The notes beneath the pieces were generated by a model, which worked only from the letters and a program-made list of their open reading frames with translations, made no database searches and was not told where the DNA came from. Of a stretch of 64,000 nt of DNA, positions 16,994 to 27,041 are shown one piece after another. Within the stretch, counting starts at the first letter, position 1; every line of letters starts with the position of its first letter. The DNA is from JANQPX01 sp965222015 (lineage in GTDB: Bacteria; Pseudomonadota; Alphaproteobacteria; Geminicoccales; Geminicoccaceae), in assembly GCA_965222015.1 (NCBI GenBank), contig CBDCTL010000012.1, positions 128,425 through 192,424 of the forward strand, read 5' to 3'. The position numbers and the translations under genes were made by a program.

Positions 16994-19477
16994 CTATGTG
17001 AGCTTGCCCGGTCCGGTCGTCAAATGCCGGGAAGAGGGTTCGGCGTCCGGTTCCGGCCAGGGTGCGGCCTGGTGGATATGGACGTCCTGCTGCGGGAAGG
17101 GAATGGCGATGCCGGCTTCATCGAGCGCGGAAAGCACGGCGATGCGCAGCTCGCTTCCGACCTCCAGCAGGGTATCGATCTCGCGCAGATAGAAACGCAG
17201 CTCGAAATCGAGCGAGCTCGGGCCGAAGTTCTGCAGGAGCGCCACCGGCTCCGGGCGCGACAGCACCATGGGGTGGGCGTCGGCGCAGGCGAGCAGCGTA
17301 TTTCGCACCTTTTCCGGATCGCTGCCATAGGCCGTCCTGACCGCCAGGATCACCCGTCCGAGCGTGCTCTTGTGGGTCCAGTTCAGGACCTCGTTCGACA
17401 AGAGATTGCTGTTCGGCACCAGGACGGAAGCGTTGTCGAAGGTTTCGATCTCGGTGGAGGTCACGCTGACGTGCTTGACATAGCCCTGATAGGCGCCGTT
17501 GCCGACGACGATCCAGTCGCCGGACTTGATCGGACGCTGGATCAGGAGGATCAGCCCCGCGACGAAATTGCTGATCACATGCTGCAGCCCGAAACCGATA
17601 CCGACGGAAAGCGCGCCCAGAATCAGCGCCAGCTGGCTGAGATCGAGACCGAGCATGGCGATGACCACCAGCGCCGCGACGGTCAGGCCGACATAACCGA
17701 AGACCGTGGAGAGCGCATCGCGCGCGCCGACGTCGAGGCGCGTCTGGGGCAGTATGCGTTGGGCAAGAAATCCCTGCAGCAGCCGCACGAAAGTCAGCAG
17801 CAGGAGAAACACCACCGCCGTCGTGACGATGTCGACCAGCGACAAGGTGAAGCTGCCGATCTTGAAGCCGTAGGCCAGCATGCCGGCGAAACGCCAGAAC
17901 TCGGCATTGGGAACACCCCAGCGGAGCGCCAGCAGCACCAGCACCGCGCTCGCCAGAACGACGTCGAGAATCAGCAGCAACCAGAAGGTCAGGCGCGCGG
18001 CGCCGTCGTCGCTGAACATCATATGGCGACGCAGCTTCCGGCCGATCTTGCGCTCCGACGAAGTCAGCGATCGCATCCCGGCGGCGGCCAGAACGCGCAG
18101 GACATACGCGGCCGCGATCAGACCCAGCGTGAAGCTCACGCGATCGGCGAGGTAGATTCCCGCAAAAAGATAGCCCGCAAAGCTGAGCAGCAGGGCGACG
18201 ACCAGCACGCCGCGCGACAGCGCCAGGGTGATCCGGAGCCACCGCTTCGGCGGCCGGTCCGCGGCATCCGCCGACTCGTCCGGTCCGGCTTGGAATCGCC
18301 AGTTGCCCGGACGCAGCACGTTCAGCAGGGCACCGACGGTGACGAGCAGAGCGAGCAGGCCGAGGATGGCGTAGAACTGAGGCTCGGACGCGAAGAATGC
18401 GCTGATCGACTCTTCGGAAAGCCCGACGATGCTCTGTCTCGGCGGGTTCAGCAGCACCAGCAGCACGACGACGGCGAGCCGCAGGAGCGCATACAGGCGC
18501 ACGGCCCGGAAGAGCGATAGCGCAGCACTGTCGCTGAAGCGGCTGATGCGCCATTGCGGCCGCGTCGGCGCCAGAACGGCGGCAGCCAGGCCGATCACCA
18601 CGATCGCGATCAGGATCGCGATCGCCAGTTCGTCGACCAGTCCGTTCGGCGATTCGTCCGACGGGTGCAGCGATCTGATCGCCATCCACAGAGCAGTCAG
18701 GGCAAGCGCGGGCAGCAGGACATTGCCCAGGGTCTCCGCGAAGGTCGCCAGCACGCGCCGGCCGAGCCCGGGGGCGTCGGCCACGGGCCGGTAGCCGTGG
18801 CGCGCGAGGAGCCGGCGGCGCAGCGTCAGAAGCGTCACGATCGCAGCACCAACAAGGCCGGCACGCAGCAGGACGTCCGGATCCGTGACATCGGCGGCGA
18901 AGGGCCAGCGGATCTTGGCCTCGAGCCCGCCCCCTTCAAGACGCTGTTCCAACTGGGACATGCCCTTGGCCATGGTCGCGGGAGACAGCGGGGCCGCGAC
19001 CTGCTCGGCGAGCACGGTGGTGAGCGCTCGGTATTCGGCCTCGGACATGCGCGCGAACAAGAGGTCGATGCGCGCGAGCATCAGCTCGCTCCGTCTGCGC
19101 TGCTCGTCGACATGCCGGAACCGCTCCTCGATGTCTGCGCGGATGGTGTCGAGTCGATCGCTTTCGGCAGGTTCGTCATCTCCCGGCTTCGGGCCGAGCG
19201 AGTCGAGCAGGCGCCGCTGCTCGTCCGCCGCCGCAGCGGCGCGTTCCTGCGCGGCCAGAACGGAACTCTGCACAATGCCCAAATTGTCGCTGAGCGGCGC
19301 GATCTGACTCCGGGTGATCCCCTCGCGCGACAAATCCTCGGCGATGCTGTCGAGGGTATTGCTCCAGCGCTGCACGCGAAGGTCGAAATCGGCATTGCCC
19401 GCAAGAAGCGGATCTGCGGCCTGGCTCGCCGACATGAGCGTCAGCAGCAGAAACGCTATGCCGAACCATCGAAACAT
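16994..19477 (-). CDS. Large MscS-family mechanosensitive channel (DUF3772-type N-terminus)
   Basis: 827 residues from ATG at 19477, chosen because it begins a signal peptide (FGIAFLLLTLMSASQA). A periplasmic coiled-coil region rich in Ala, Glu and Arg (about 30-190) is followed by some eleven membrane helices and the MscS core: GIGFGLQHVISNFVAG, then IKSGDWIVVGNGAYQGYV and VLVPNSNLLSNEVLNWT (about 620-700). Such large members of the MscK type open under membrane tension and release osmolytes. The C-terminus is a short cytoplasmic alpha/beta domain. It stands alone and converges on the shikimate-dehydrogenase gene. Confidence 0.9.
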   Translation of the reverse strand: MFRWFGIAFLLLTLMSASQAADPLLAGNADFDLRVQRWSNTLDSIAEDLSREGITRSQIAPLSDNLGIVQSSVLAAQERAAAAADEQRRLLDSLGPKPGDDEPAESDRLDTIRADIEERFRHVDEQRRRSELMLARIDLLFARMSEAEYRALTTVLAEQVAAPLSPATMAKGMSQLEQRLEGGGLEAKIRWPFAADVTDPDVLLRAGLVGAAIVTLLTLRRRLLARHGYRPVADAPGLGRRVLATFAETLGNVLLPALALTALWMAIRSLHPSDESPNGLVDELAIAILIAIVVIGLAAAVLAPTRPQWRISRFSDSAALSLFRAVRLYALLRLAVVVLLVLLNPPRQSIVGLSEESISAFFASEPQFYAILGLLALLVTVGALLNVLRPGNWRFQAGPDESADAADRPPKRWLRITLALSRGVLVVALLLSFAGYLFAGIYLADRVSFTLGLIAAAYVLRVLAAAGMRSLTSSERKIGRKLRRHMMFSDDGAARLTFWLLLILDVVLASAVLVLLALRWGVPNAEFWRFAGMLAYGFKIGSFTLSLVDIVTTAVVFLLLLTFVRLLQGFLAQRILPQTRLDVGARDALSTVFGYVGLTVAALVVIAMLGLDLSQLALILGALSVGIGFGLQHVISNFVAGLILLIQRPIKSGDWIVVGNGAYQGYVKHVSVTSTEIETFDNASVLVPNSNLLSNEVLNWTHKSTLGRVILAVRTAYGSDPEKVRNTLLACADAHPMVLSRPEPVALLQNFGPSSLDFELRFYLREIDTLLEVGSELRIAVLSALDEAGIAIPFPQQDVHIHQAAPWPEPDAEPSSRHLTTGPGKLT

Positions 19478-19873
19478 CGAGATTTCCGTCGCTGCGCCGC
19501 GGAGACGATCCGGCGATCGCGCGTTTTTTCCCCGGCGTTCGGCGGGCCGCGCCGTAGCGCGCACAGCCGAACGCCGCGTGAATTTGCCGCTCTCCTCGCT
19601 CTTTGGCAATGCGCGTCGCCGACCAGCCGCCTCGAAGGCGATCGTCGTTCTCCGGTGCTTGGACGGTCGCCGCATCGACGAGCGTCGCCGCACGTCTGGG
19701 GCCCAGCCGATCTGCGGGGTTCTTCCGATCGCTCCGGCGCGTCGTCCGTCGACCTGTCGCGCCTATGCGATACAGCAGGCTGATCAGGCGCTGATGTCAA
19801 AGCGCATGGGGCGGAACGCCGAGCTTCGACCAGCGATCCGACGCGCTCGTTCCGCTGAAAATTTCGGAAAATC
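19478..19873. other. Intergenic region, no gene seen
   Basis: 396 bp between the channel start and tRNA-His. All frames through it are arginine-rich shadow frames. I see no convincing gene; it must contain the promoter of the channel gene. Confidence 0.5.
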
Positions 19874-19951
19874 TGGGGCGAGCGACCGGAATCGAACCGG
19901 CGACCTCCAGAGCCACAATCTGGCGCTCTAACCGACTGAGCTACGCCCGCC
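19874..19951 (-). tRNA. tRNA-His (GTG anticodon)
   Basis: Minus-strand cloverleaf. The acceptor is GCGGGCG paired with CGCTCGC, preceded by an encoded G at -1 opposite discriminator C, the histidine identity element. The D arm is GCTC..GAGC, the anticodon stem CCAGA/TCTGG closes loop TTGTGGC (anticodon GTG), and the T arm is GCCGG-TTCGATT-CCGGT. CCA is encoded at the 3' end (19874-19876). Confidence 0.97.
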
Positions 19952-20112
19952 ATCGGCGTCTGTTTAGACGCTCGTCCCCGGAAACGTCAAGAAGTCCCGG
20001 GCGTTTTGCAGGGAGACGATCGAGTGATCAAAAAATAGGCATCGCTGCCTGTTTTTTGAACTTTTGGTGCCGCCGGCGGCCGACTCACCGCCTCGGAAGC
20101 GGCTTTCCGGAG

Positions 20113-20129
20113 TTGGCATGATCCATGCT
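20113..20129 (+). promoter_or_regulatory. Sigma-54 promoter of glnB-glnA
   Basis: TTGGCATGATCCATGCT matches the RpoN consensus YTGGCACG-N4-TTGCW at the invariant GG and GC with correct spacing; the only departures are T for C and A for T. It lies about 90 bp upstream of glnB. Half of an NtrC-like site, TTTTGGTGCC, is near 20060. This is the expected nitrogen-limitation (NtrC/RpoN) control of glnBA. Confidence 0.75.
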
Positions 20130-20218
20130 TAACGATTTGCACCGGCGATCGACGGTCCGCGCGAGGCCGCGGTCGCGATCGAATAATGGTGCTTGGCAAG
20201 GAAAGGGGCGGTGGTTCC

Positions 20219-20557
20219 ATGAAAAAAATCGAGGCTGTCATCAAGCCGTTCAAGCTGGACGAGGTCAAGGAAGCTCTCCAGGAGATCGGCCTCAAGGGAA
20301 TGACCGTCACCGAGGTCAAGGGGTTCGGCCGGCAGAAGGGCCATACCGAACTCTATCGTGGTGCCGAGTATGTCGTCGACTTCCTGCCCAAGGTGAAGAT
20401 CGAGATCGCGCTCGACTCCGATCTGGTGGAGCGTGCGGTCGAAGCCATTCAGCAGGCTGCCAAGACCGACCGCATTGGCGACGGCAAGATCTTCGTCTAC
20501 GACCTGGAGCAGGTCGTTCGAATCCGCACGGGCGAGGTCGGCGCCGAGGCGCTCTAG
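20219..20557 (+). CDS. glnB: Nitrogen regulatory protein P-II
   Basis: 112 residues. The start at 20219 (MKKIEAVIKPFKLDEVK) is the conserved P-II N-terminus. The T-loop GHTELYRGAEY holds the uridylylated Tyr51, and the C-terminal GDGKIFV...VRIRTGE is the B-/C-loop region that binds ATP/ADP and 2-oxoglutarate. As a trimer it reports nitrogen and carbon status to GlnE, NtrB and others. It is placed 108 bp before glnA under a sigma-54 promoter, the classic alphaproteobacterial glnBA operon, and is GlnB rather than GlnK because no amtB follows. Confidence 0.97.
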   Translation: MKKIEAVIKPFKLDEVKEALQEIGLKGMTVTEVKGFGRQKGHTELYRGAEYVVDFLPKVKIEIALDSDLVERAVEAIQQAAKTDRIGDGKIFVYDLEQVVRIRTGEVGAEAL

Positions 20558-20665
20558 CCCCGACGCCGAACAATCGCCGCAGGGACCGATCGCCAAGCAG
20601 ACCGCCGAAATCGGTCCGGTAAAGAAAGAACCAACGGGGACAGCACGAGAAAGGACTTATCGATC

Positions 20666-22087
<1,422 letters not shown>

Positions 22088-22096
<9 letters not shown>

Positions 22097-22165
22097 TCGC
22101 TACGCGATCGGGGACATCTGATCACCGACCGCGGGGACATCTGAGTGGTCACCGACCGCGGGGAC
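22088..22165. repeat. Short tandem repeat duplicating the glnA stop region
   Basis: GACATCTGA, which contains the last codons and stop of glnA, recurs at about 22112 and 22136. The spacer CACCGACCGCGGGGAC is also repeated, giving two and a half imperfect units between the gene end and its terminator. Confidence 0.75.
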
Positions 22166-22168
22166 GAC

Positions 22169-22197
22169 GAGGCCGCCTTCGGGCGGCCTCTTTTTTT
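22169..22197 (+). terminator. Intrinsic terminator of glnA
   Basis: Stem GAGGCCGCC / GGCGGCCTC (9 bp) with a TTCG tetraloop, followed directly by seven T residues. Confidence 0.93.
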
Positions 22198-22440
22198 GGG
22201 CATGCTTCGATCATCGGCGGACGTCAGGTCGGGGATGACGGCCGTCGGTGTTTCCGTCCGACATTCGCGCTCGGCGCCTTATGCCGACCCGACAGGCAAA
22301 TGACCCTTTCATATCTGCCCCGAAGCTGCTTTTCGGCGCCCGGAGATCACGGATGCTGCCTGGCCGAGGTCACTTCGCCTGGATTCAATCCTGCCGCCGT
22401 CAACAATGCGTTAACCGGATTCGAATGGAGTCCGTGATCG

Positions 22441-22518
22441 GGTCCATGCGACCCTCGGAATCCGAGCCTCGCCGCAACACTCCCGCCGGGCGGGCAGACT
22501 CCCAGGGTCGCATGGACC
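22441..22518. repeat. Palindromic intergenic repeat, copy C
   Basis: Perfect 15-bp arms GGTCCATGCGACCCT and AGGGTCGCATGGACC enclose a GC-rich loop. The outer bases continue as in copies A and B near 10.5 kb. It occupies the middle of the 630 bp between the glnA terminator and rnhA; no gene was seen in the rest of that gap. Confidence 0.85.
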
Positions 22519-22825
22519 CGGAAACGTCTTGCCAGAGTGAGGTTAATGTTACGTAAAGCCGGTGGTCACACCGTTTCGCGTTAAGGTTACCCGCAGAGAA
22601 ATCTGAAAACGGCATGGAGCGCCTTCGCATGATCTCGCTGCTGGCGCCGAATGGACAAACCGAGATAAAGGTCATTTCATCGCGGAAACGGCGACAGCAG
22701 GACAGGATCGGCCTGCCGGCCTTACGCCTCGCAGGAAAGGACCTCGAAGGCGGCTGATCCTCGTCCCCCAGCAGACGTCCGCGAGGGACACGCCGGCGCC
22801 ACCAGCCGCCGCCGACGCTCCGAGG

Positions 22826-23308
22826 TCAAGCCTGTGCGGCCCGCACCTTTATGGCCTGCGTCGCAAGCTTGTCGGCGCGCTCGTTGTCGGGATTGCCGGC
22901 GTGGCCCTTGACCCAACGCCACTCCACTTCGTGGCGCTGGACGGCGGCGTCCAGGCGTTCCCAGAGGTCCTGATTCTTGACGGGCTTCTTGTCGGCGGTC
23001 TTCCAGCCGTTCGCCTTCCAGCCGGCGAGCCAGCCGGTGATGCCGCGCTTCACATAGTTGCTGTCGGTGAACATTTTGACCTTCATCGGGCGCTTCAGCG
23101 TCTCCAGCGCCTGGATCGCGGCCATCAGCTCCATGCGGTTGTTGGTGGTGTCGGGCTCGGAGCCGGAGAGCTCCTTGTCGAGACCGCGCCAGCGCATGAC
23201 GGCGCCCCAGCCGCCGGGGCCCGGATTGCCGGAGCAGGCGCCGTCGGTGTGAATCTCGACGGTCCCTTCCGCCTTCGGCGCATCGTCGTCCCTCATCTCG
23301 TCCATCAT
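22826..23308 (-). CDS. rnhA: Ribonuclease HI
   Basis: 160 residues from ATG at 23308; an in-frame ATG at 23341 would overlap thrB by 14 bp. Catalytic residues are in place: Asp in EIHTDGACSGNPGPGGWG, Glu in NRMELMAAIQAL, Asp in FTDSNYVKRG and Asp in HAGNPDNERADKLA. The basic handle VKRGITGWLAGWKANGWK is also present. It removes RNA from RNA-DNA hybrids. It follows thrB on the same strand, an arrangement common in rhizobia. Confidence 0.95.
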   Translation of the reverse strand: MMDEMRDDDAPKAEGTVEIHTDGACSGNPGPGGWGAVMRWRGLDKELSGSEPDTTNNRMELMAAIQALETLKRPMKVKMFTDSNYVKRGITGWLAGWKANGWKTADKKPVKNQDLWERLDAAVQRHEVEWRWVKGHAGNPDNERADKLATQAIKVRAAQA

Positions 23309-23327
23309 CGAGTCCCGCGTATGAGCA

Positions 23328-24290
23328 TCAGTCCAGACCATAGGCGCCGGGTCCGGTGACGCCCTGGTGAAATCGCAGCTTTTCCAGATATTCGATCGGG
23401 TCCTTCGGCCTGACCAGAGCGCCTTCCACCTGGTTTTGCCAGTCGAACAGCCGGGTCAAAAGGAAGCGCAGCGAGGCGCCGCGGGCCAGGAGCGGCAGCG
23501 CTTCGAGCTCGCCGTCGCTAAGCGGCCGCACGCTCCTGTAAGCGGCGAGCATCTGTCTCGCCTTGGTGATGTTGAAGGCGCCGTCGACCTCGAAGCACCA
23601 GGCGTTCAGGCAGATCGCGATGTCGTAGACCAGAAGATCGTTGCAGGCGAAATAGAAGTCGATCAGTCCCGTGAGGACCTCACCTTGAAAAAAGACGTTG
23701 TCTGGAAAGAGATCGGCGTGGATGACGCCTTCAGGCAGATCGGAAGGCCAGGTGTCCTCAAGTGTCCGAAGCTCGCTTTCGAGCGCCGCCGCCAGACCCG
23801 GGCGGAGCTGGTCCGCATCGCCCACGCAGCGATCGAGCAAAGCGCGCCAGCCCGGCAGCGACAGCGCGTTCGCCCGTCGCTGCTCGAAGCCGGCGCCGGC
23901 GAGATGCATCGCCGCGAGCGCCTTGCCGAGCGCCGCGCAGTGAAAGGGCTGAACCCGCATCGGCCAGACGCCGTCCAGATAGCTGATCAGCGCCGCAGGA
24001 CGCCCGCAGAGCTCGCGCAGCGCCGCCCCGTCGCGACCGCTTACCGGCGTCGGGCAGCGCACGCCTTTTGCCGCGAGATGGTTCATCAGACCGAGGAAGA
24101 ACGGCAGGTCCTCAGGGTCGACGCGCTTTTCGTAGAGGGTCAGGATGAAGCGGCCCTGCTCGGTCATCAAGAGATAGTTGGAGTTCTCGACGCCCTCGGC
24201 GATGCCCTTGAAGCTCACGGCCTGCCCGATGTCATAGGCGCGCAGAAACCTGTCCAGAGACTCCTCGTCAATCGCTGTATAGACCGCCAT
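23328..24290 (-). CDS. thrB: Homoserine kinase (ThrB2, aminoglycoside-phosphotransferase fold)
   Basis: 320 residues, not the GHMP type but the APH-fold homoserine kinase of alphaproteobacteria and pseudomonads. Evidence is the N-terminal AEGVENSNYLL, the catalytic loop VIHADLFPDNVFF, and the metal-binding LIDFYFACNDLLVYDIA. It phosphorylates homoserine for threonine synthesis. It is followed by rnhA and preceded, 184 bp upstream, by ispH on the same strand with a MITE-like element between them. Confidence 0.93.
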   Translation of the reverse strand: MAVYTAIDEESLDRFLRAYDIGQAVSFKGIAEGVENSNYLLMTEQGRFILTLYEKRVDPEDLPFFLGLMNHLAAKGVRCPTPVSGRDGAALRELCGRPAALISYLDGVWPMRVQPFHCAALGKALAAMHLAGAGFEQRRANALSLPGWRALLDRCVGDADQLRPGLAAALESELRTLEDTWPSDLPEGVIHADLFPDNVFFQGEVLTGLIDFYFACNDLLVYDIAICLNAWCFEVDGAFNITKARQMLAAYRSVRPLSDGELEALPLLARGASLRFLLTRLFDWQNQVEGALVRPKDPIEYLEKLRFHQGVTGPGAYGLD

Positions 24291-24326
24291 CGGCTCCGCC
24301 GTTCACCCGCAACTTGCGAGGGTTCC

Positions 24327-24429
24327 AGTGGTGTGACCACATCGAATAATTCAGTTGGCAAGTGTATAACATATTGATTTTAAATTCCTTGCAGATCTCC
24401 ACGCGGACCAAATGATGTGGTCACACCAT
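24327..24429. repeat. MITE-like element, copy 2
   Basis: About 103 bp with near-perfect terminal inverted repeats AGTGGTGTGACCACAT and ATGTGGTCACACCAT. The interior TGTATAACATATTGATTT is AT-rich in a GC-rich genome. It is homologous over its full length to the reverse complement of 15026-15128 and is inserted between ispH and thrB. Confidence 0.8.
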
Positions 24430-24474
24430 CGGCGAAAGCCGTCAGCTTTGGTGACCGCAAAGGCCGGCGGCGCA

Positions 24475-25428
24475 TCAGGACGCGCGGCGAAGCGGCGTCG
24501 GCGGCGTGCGAAAGGACACGTCCTCCCTGACCACCTCCACCTCCTCGACGGTCACCTCGAACCTTCCGCGGCAGGCGTCGATCAGCCCGTCCACCAGTTC
24601 CTCCGGTGCCGAAGCGCCGGCGCTGACCGCGACCGTCGACACACCGTCGAACAGCGCCCAGTCCAGTCCCTCGGCAGACGGCACGAGGGCGGAGCGCGGG
24701 CAGCCTGCGATCCTCGCGACCTCGACCAGGCGAACCGAATTCGACGAGTTGGTCGCGCCGATCACCAGCGTCAGATCGGCCTTCGCGGCGAGCGCCTCCA
24801 CCGCCCGCTGGCGGTTGGTGGTAGCGTAGCAGATGTCCTCCCGTCGCGGGCCCGCGATGGTCGGAAAACGGCTTTTCAGGATAGCGAGCACGTCCTCGGT
24901 CTCGCGCACGGAGAGGGTGGTCTGGGTGGCGTAGGCGAGGTTGTCCGGGTCCTCCACCTCGATCGCCCTCGCCTGCTCGACAGTCTCGATCAGGCGCACG
25001 GCGCCGTCCGGCAGCTGGCCCATAGTGCCGATCACCTCTGGGTGGCCCGCATGGCCGATCAGGAGGACGGTTCGGCCGTTTCTGTGGTGCTGCTCGACAC
25101 CCCGATGCACCTTGCTCACCAGCGGACAGGTGGCATCGGCATAGATCAGCCGGCGGCGTCTGGCTTCGGCGGGCACGGCTTTCGGCACGCCGTGGGCGGA
25201 GAACACCACGATCGCATCGTCGGGGACCTCGTCCAGTTCGTCGACGAAGACCGCACCCTTGGCCCGCAGGCCGTCGACGACATGTCGGTTGTGCACGATC
25301 TCGTGGCGCACATAGACCGGCGGCCCGTTGACCGCGAGCGCCTTCTCGACGATGTCGATCGCACGCTCGACGCCGGCGCAGAACCCGCGCGGTCTGGCGA
25401 GAAGAACGGTGAGTTTCGCTTTCGGCAT
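24475..25428 (-). CDS. ispH: 4-hydroxy-3-methylbut-2-enyl diphosphate reductase
   Basis: 317 residues from ATG at 25428 (MPKAKLTVLLARPRGFCAGV); the frame is open further upstream but runs through a tandem repeat. Three cluster cysteines are present: RGFCAGVERA, DATCPLV and DICYATTNRQ. So are HEIVHN, GHAGHPE, TQTTLS and SSNSVRL. The 4Fe-4S enzyme makes IPP and DMAPP in the last step of the MEP pathway. It is likely transcribed with thrB and rnhA. Confidence 0.96.
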   Translation of the reverse strand: MPKAKLTVLLARPRGFCAGVERAIDIVEKALAVNGPPVYVRHEIVHNRHVVDGLRAKGAVFVDELDEVPDDAIVVFSAHGVPKAVPAEARRRRLIYADATCPLVSKVHRGVEQHHRNGRTVLLIGHAGHPEVIGTMGQLPDGAVRLIETVEQARAIEVEDPDNLAYATQTTLSVRETEDVLAILKSRFPTIAGPRREDICYATTNRQRAVEALAAKADLTLVIGATNSSNSVRLVEVARIAGCPRSALVPSAEGLDWALFDGVSTVAVSAGASAPEELVDGLIDACRGRFEVTVEEVEVVREDVSFRTPPTPLRRAS

Positions 25429-25460
25429 CTGAACCGTTTCTTGTCGGAAAATGGTCTTTC

Positions 25461-25516
25461 GAGGCGTGTTCGGCGAGGCGTGTTCGGCGAGGCGTGTTCG
25501 GCGAGGCGTGTTCGGC
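25461..25516. repeat. 14-bp tandem repeat, four copies
   Basis: Four perfect head-to-tail copies of GAGGCGTGTTCGGC, 32 bp upstream of the ispH start codon and therefore within its leader or promoter. The remaining bases up to serC hold no gene; the stretch next to serC could be a structured leader. Confidence 0.93.
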
Positions 25517-25788
25517 GCGGATCCGCGCGCAGCGCGTTCGCTACAGCCGACGCCCCGAGGTCTTATCGCTTTCCCACACGCCCCGCAACCTCGAAGCACC
25601 CTGCCCCGCAGCTCGTCCACCCTGCGGACGCTGGCCTTGCGACAATGCGCGCCAGGCTCCGGCCCTGGGCTCCGACAAGCCGCCGTCCTCGGGCGACGAG
25701 CCAAGGATGGCTCCGAACAAGGCCGGTTGACGCCCTGCGGCCAGCCTCATAAACCGACGCTGCAATGCAGCAGAGGACGAGCCAGACG

Positions 25789-26943
25789 ATGAAGCCGACA
25801 GCGCGCCCGCGGAATCCCCGTTTTGGTTCCGGTCCGACGACGAAGCGTCCTGGTTGGTCTGTATCGGCTTTGCACGGCGAGGCGCTCGGGCGGTCGCATC
25901 GGTCGGCGGTCGGCAAGGGGCGGCTCCTGGAGGTGATCGAACGCTCGCGGGCGCTGCTGGGCGTGCCCGAAGATCATCGCATCGCGATCGTGCCGGCCTC
26001 CGACACCGGCGCCTTCGAGATGGCGATGTGGAACCTTCTGGGTGCTCGCGGCGTCGACGTGCTGGCCTGGGAGAGCTTTGGCAAGGGCTGGCTGACCGAC
26101 GTCCAAAGGCAGCTGAAGCTGGACGACGTCCGCGCCCTCGAGGCCGACTACGGAAAGCTCCCCGATCTCGATCAGGTGAATCCCGATCACGACGCGGTCT
26201 TCACCTGGAACGGCACGACCTCGGGCGTGCGCGTGCCCGACGGCGACTGGATCGACGCCGATCGCGAAGGCCTGACCCTCTGCGACGCGACCTCGGCCGC
26301 CTTCGCCATGGACCTTCCCTTTGACAAGCTCGACGTCGTCACCTGGTCCTGGCAGAAGGTGCTGGGCGGCGAGGCGCAGCACGGCATGCTGGCGCTCGGC
26401 CCGCGCGCGGTCGAGCGCCTCGAAAGCTGCAGCCCGCCCTGGCCGCTGCCGAAAATTTTTCGACTGACCAGATCGGGCGCCCTGATCGAGGGCGTGTTTC
26501 GGGGCGAGACCATCAACACGCCCTCGATGCTCGCGGTCGAGGATGCGCTGGACGGCCTGCGCTGGGCCGAGGAGATCGGCGGTCTGGATGCGCTGATCCG
26601 GCGCAGCGAGGCCAATTTCGCCGCGATCGAGCGCTGGGTCGAGGCGAGCCCCTGGGCCGGTTTCCTGGCGGCCGACCCCGCGACCCGCTCGACCACCTCG
26701 ATCTGCCTGCAGATCGTCGATCCGGTGATCGCCGCACTCGCCCGCGACCGTCAGGCCGCGCTGATCAGGGACATGACCGCACGGCTTGCCGAGGAGGGTG
26801 CGGCCTACGATATAGCGGCCTATCGCGACGCGCCGCCGGGCCTGCGCATCTGGGGGGGTGCTACGGTCGAGACGGAGGATGTCGAAGCCCTTTTGCCCTG
26901 GCTCGACTGGGCGTTCGACGAAGCCTGCCGCTTTGCCGTCTGA
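25789..26943 (+). CDS. serC: Phosphoserine aminotransferase
   Basis: 384 residues from ATG at 25789, after AGAGGACGAGCC. It opens with PRNPRFGSGPTTKRPGW, the conserved start of the long SerC class found in alphaproteobacteria. The PLP lysine is in TWSWQKVLGGEAQHG. It converts 3-phosphohydroxypyruvate to phosphoserine with glutamate. It is followed by serA 98 bp downstream, so the first two steps of serine synthesis are adjacent. A structured 'serC-motif' leader has been described upstream of serC in this class of bacteria, but I could not confirm it here. Confidence 0.95.
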   Translation: MKPTARPRNPRFGSGPTTKRPGWSVSALHGEALGRSHRSAVGKGRLLEVIERSRALLGVPEDHRIAIVPASDTGAFEMAMWNLLGARGVDVLAWESFGKGWLTDVQRQLKLDDVRALEADYGKLPDLDQVNPDHDAVFTWNGTTSGVRVPDGDWIDADREGLTLCDATSAAFAMDLPFDKLDVVTWSWQKVLGGEAQHGMLALGPRAVERLESCSPPWPLPKIFRLTRSGALIEGVFRGETINTPSMLAVEDALDGLRWAEEIGGLDALIRRSEANFAAIERWVEASPWAGFLAADPATRSTTSICLQIVDPVIAALARDRQAALIRDMTARLAEEGAAYDIAAYRDAPPGLRIWGGATVETEDVEALLPWLDWAFDEACRFAV

Positions 26944-26965
26944 CGCCGCCCTCCACGGGTTGCCT

Positions 26966-27022
26966 GAGCCCGCAAGAGTTGATCGAGCCCGCGAGAGTTG
27001 ACCGAACCCCCAAGGGTTGACC
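26966..27022. repeat. 19-bp tandem repeat between serC and serA
   Basis: Three units of the form GAGCCCGCGAGAGTTGACC (26966, 26985, 27004) and a partial fourth, ending 14 bp before the serA start codon. The third unit is the most diverged. The unit resembles the repeat at the livF end (GCGAGGTCAA-GTTGACC). Confidence 0.85.
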
Positions 27023-27041
27023 GAACTGAAGTGGAAAAAAC

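Noticed and set aside
25517..25788. serC-motif RNA leader
   Set aside because: The position is right for the described alphaproteobacterial motif, but I could not match its conserved helices by eye; a covariance-model search would be decisive.
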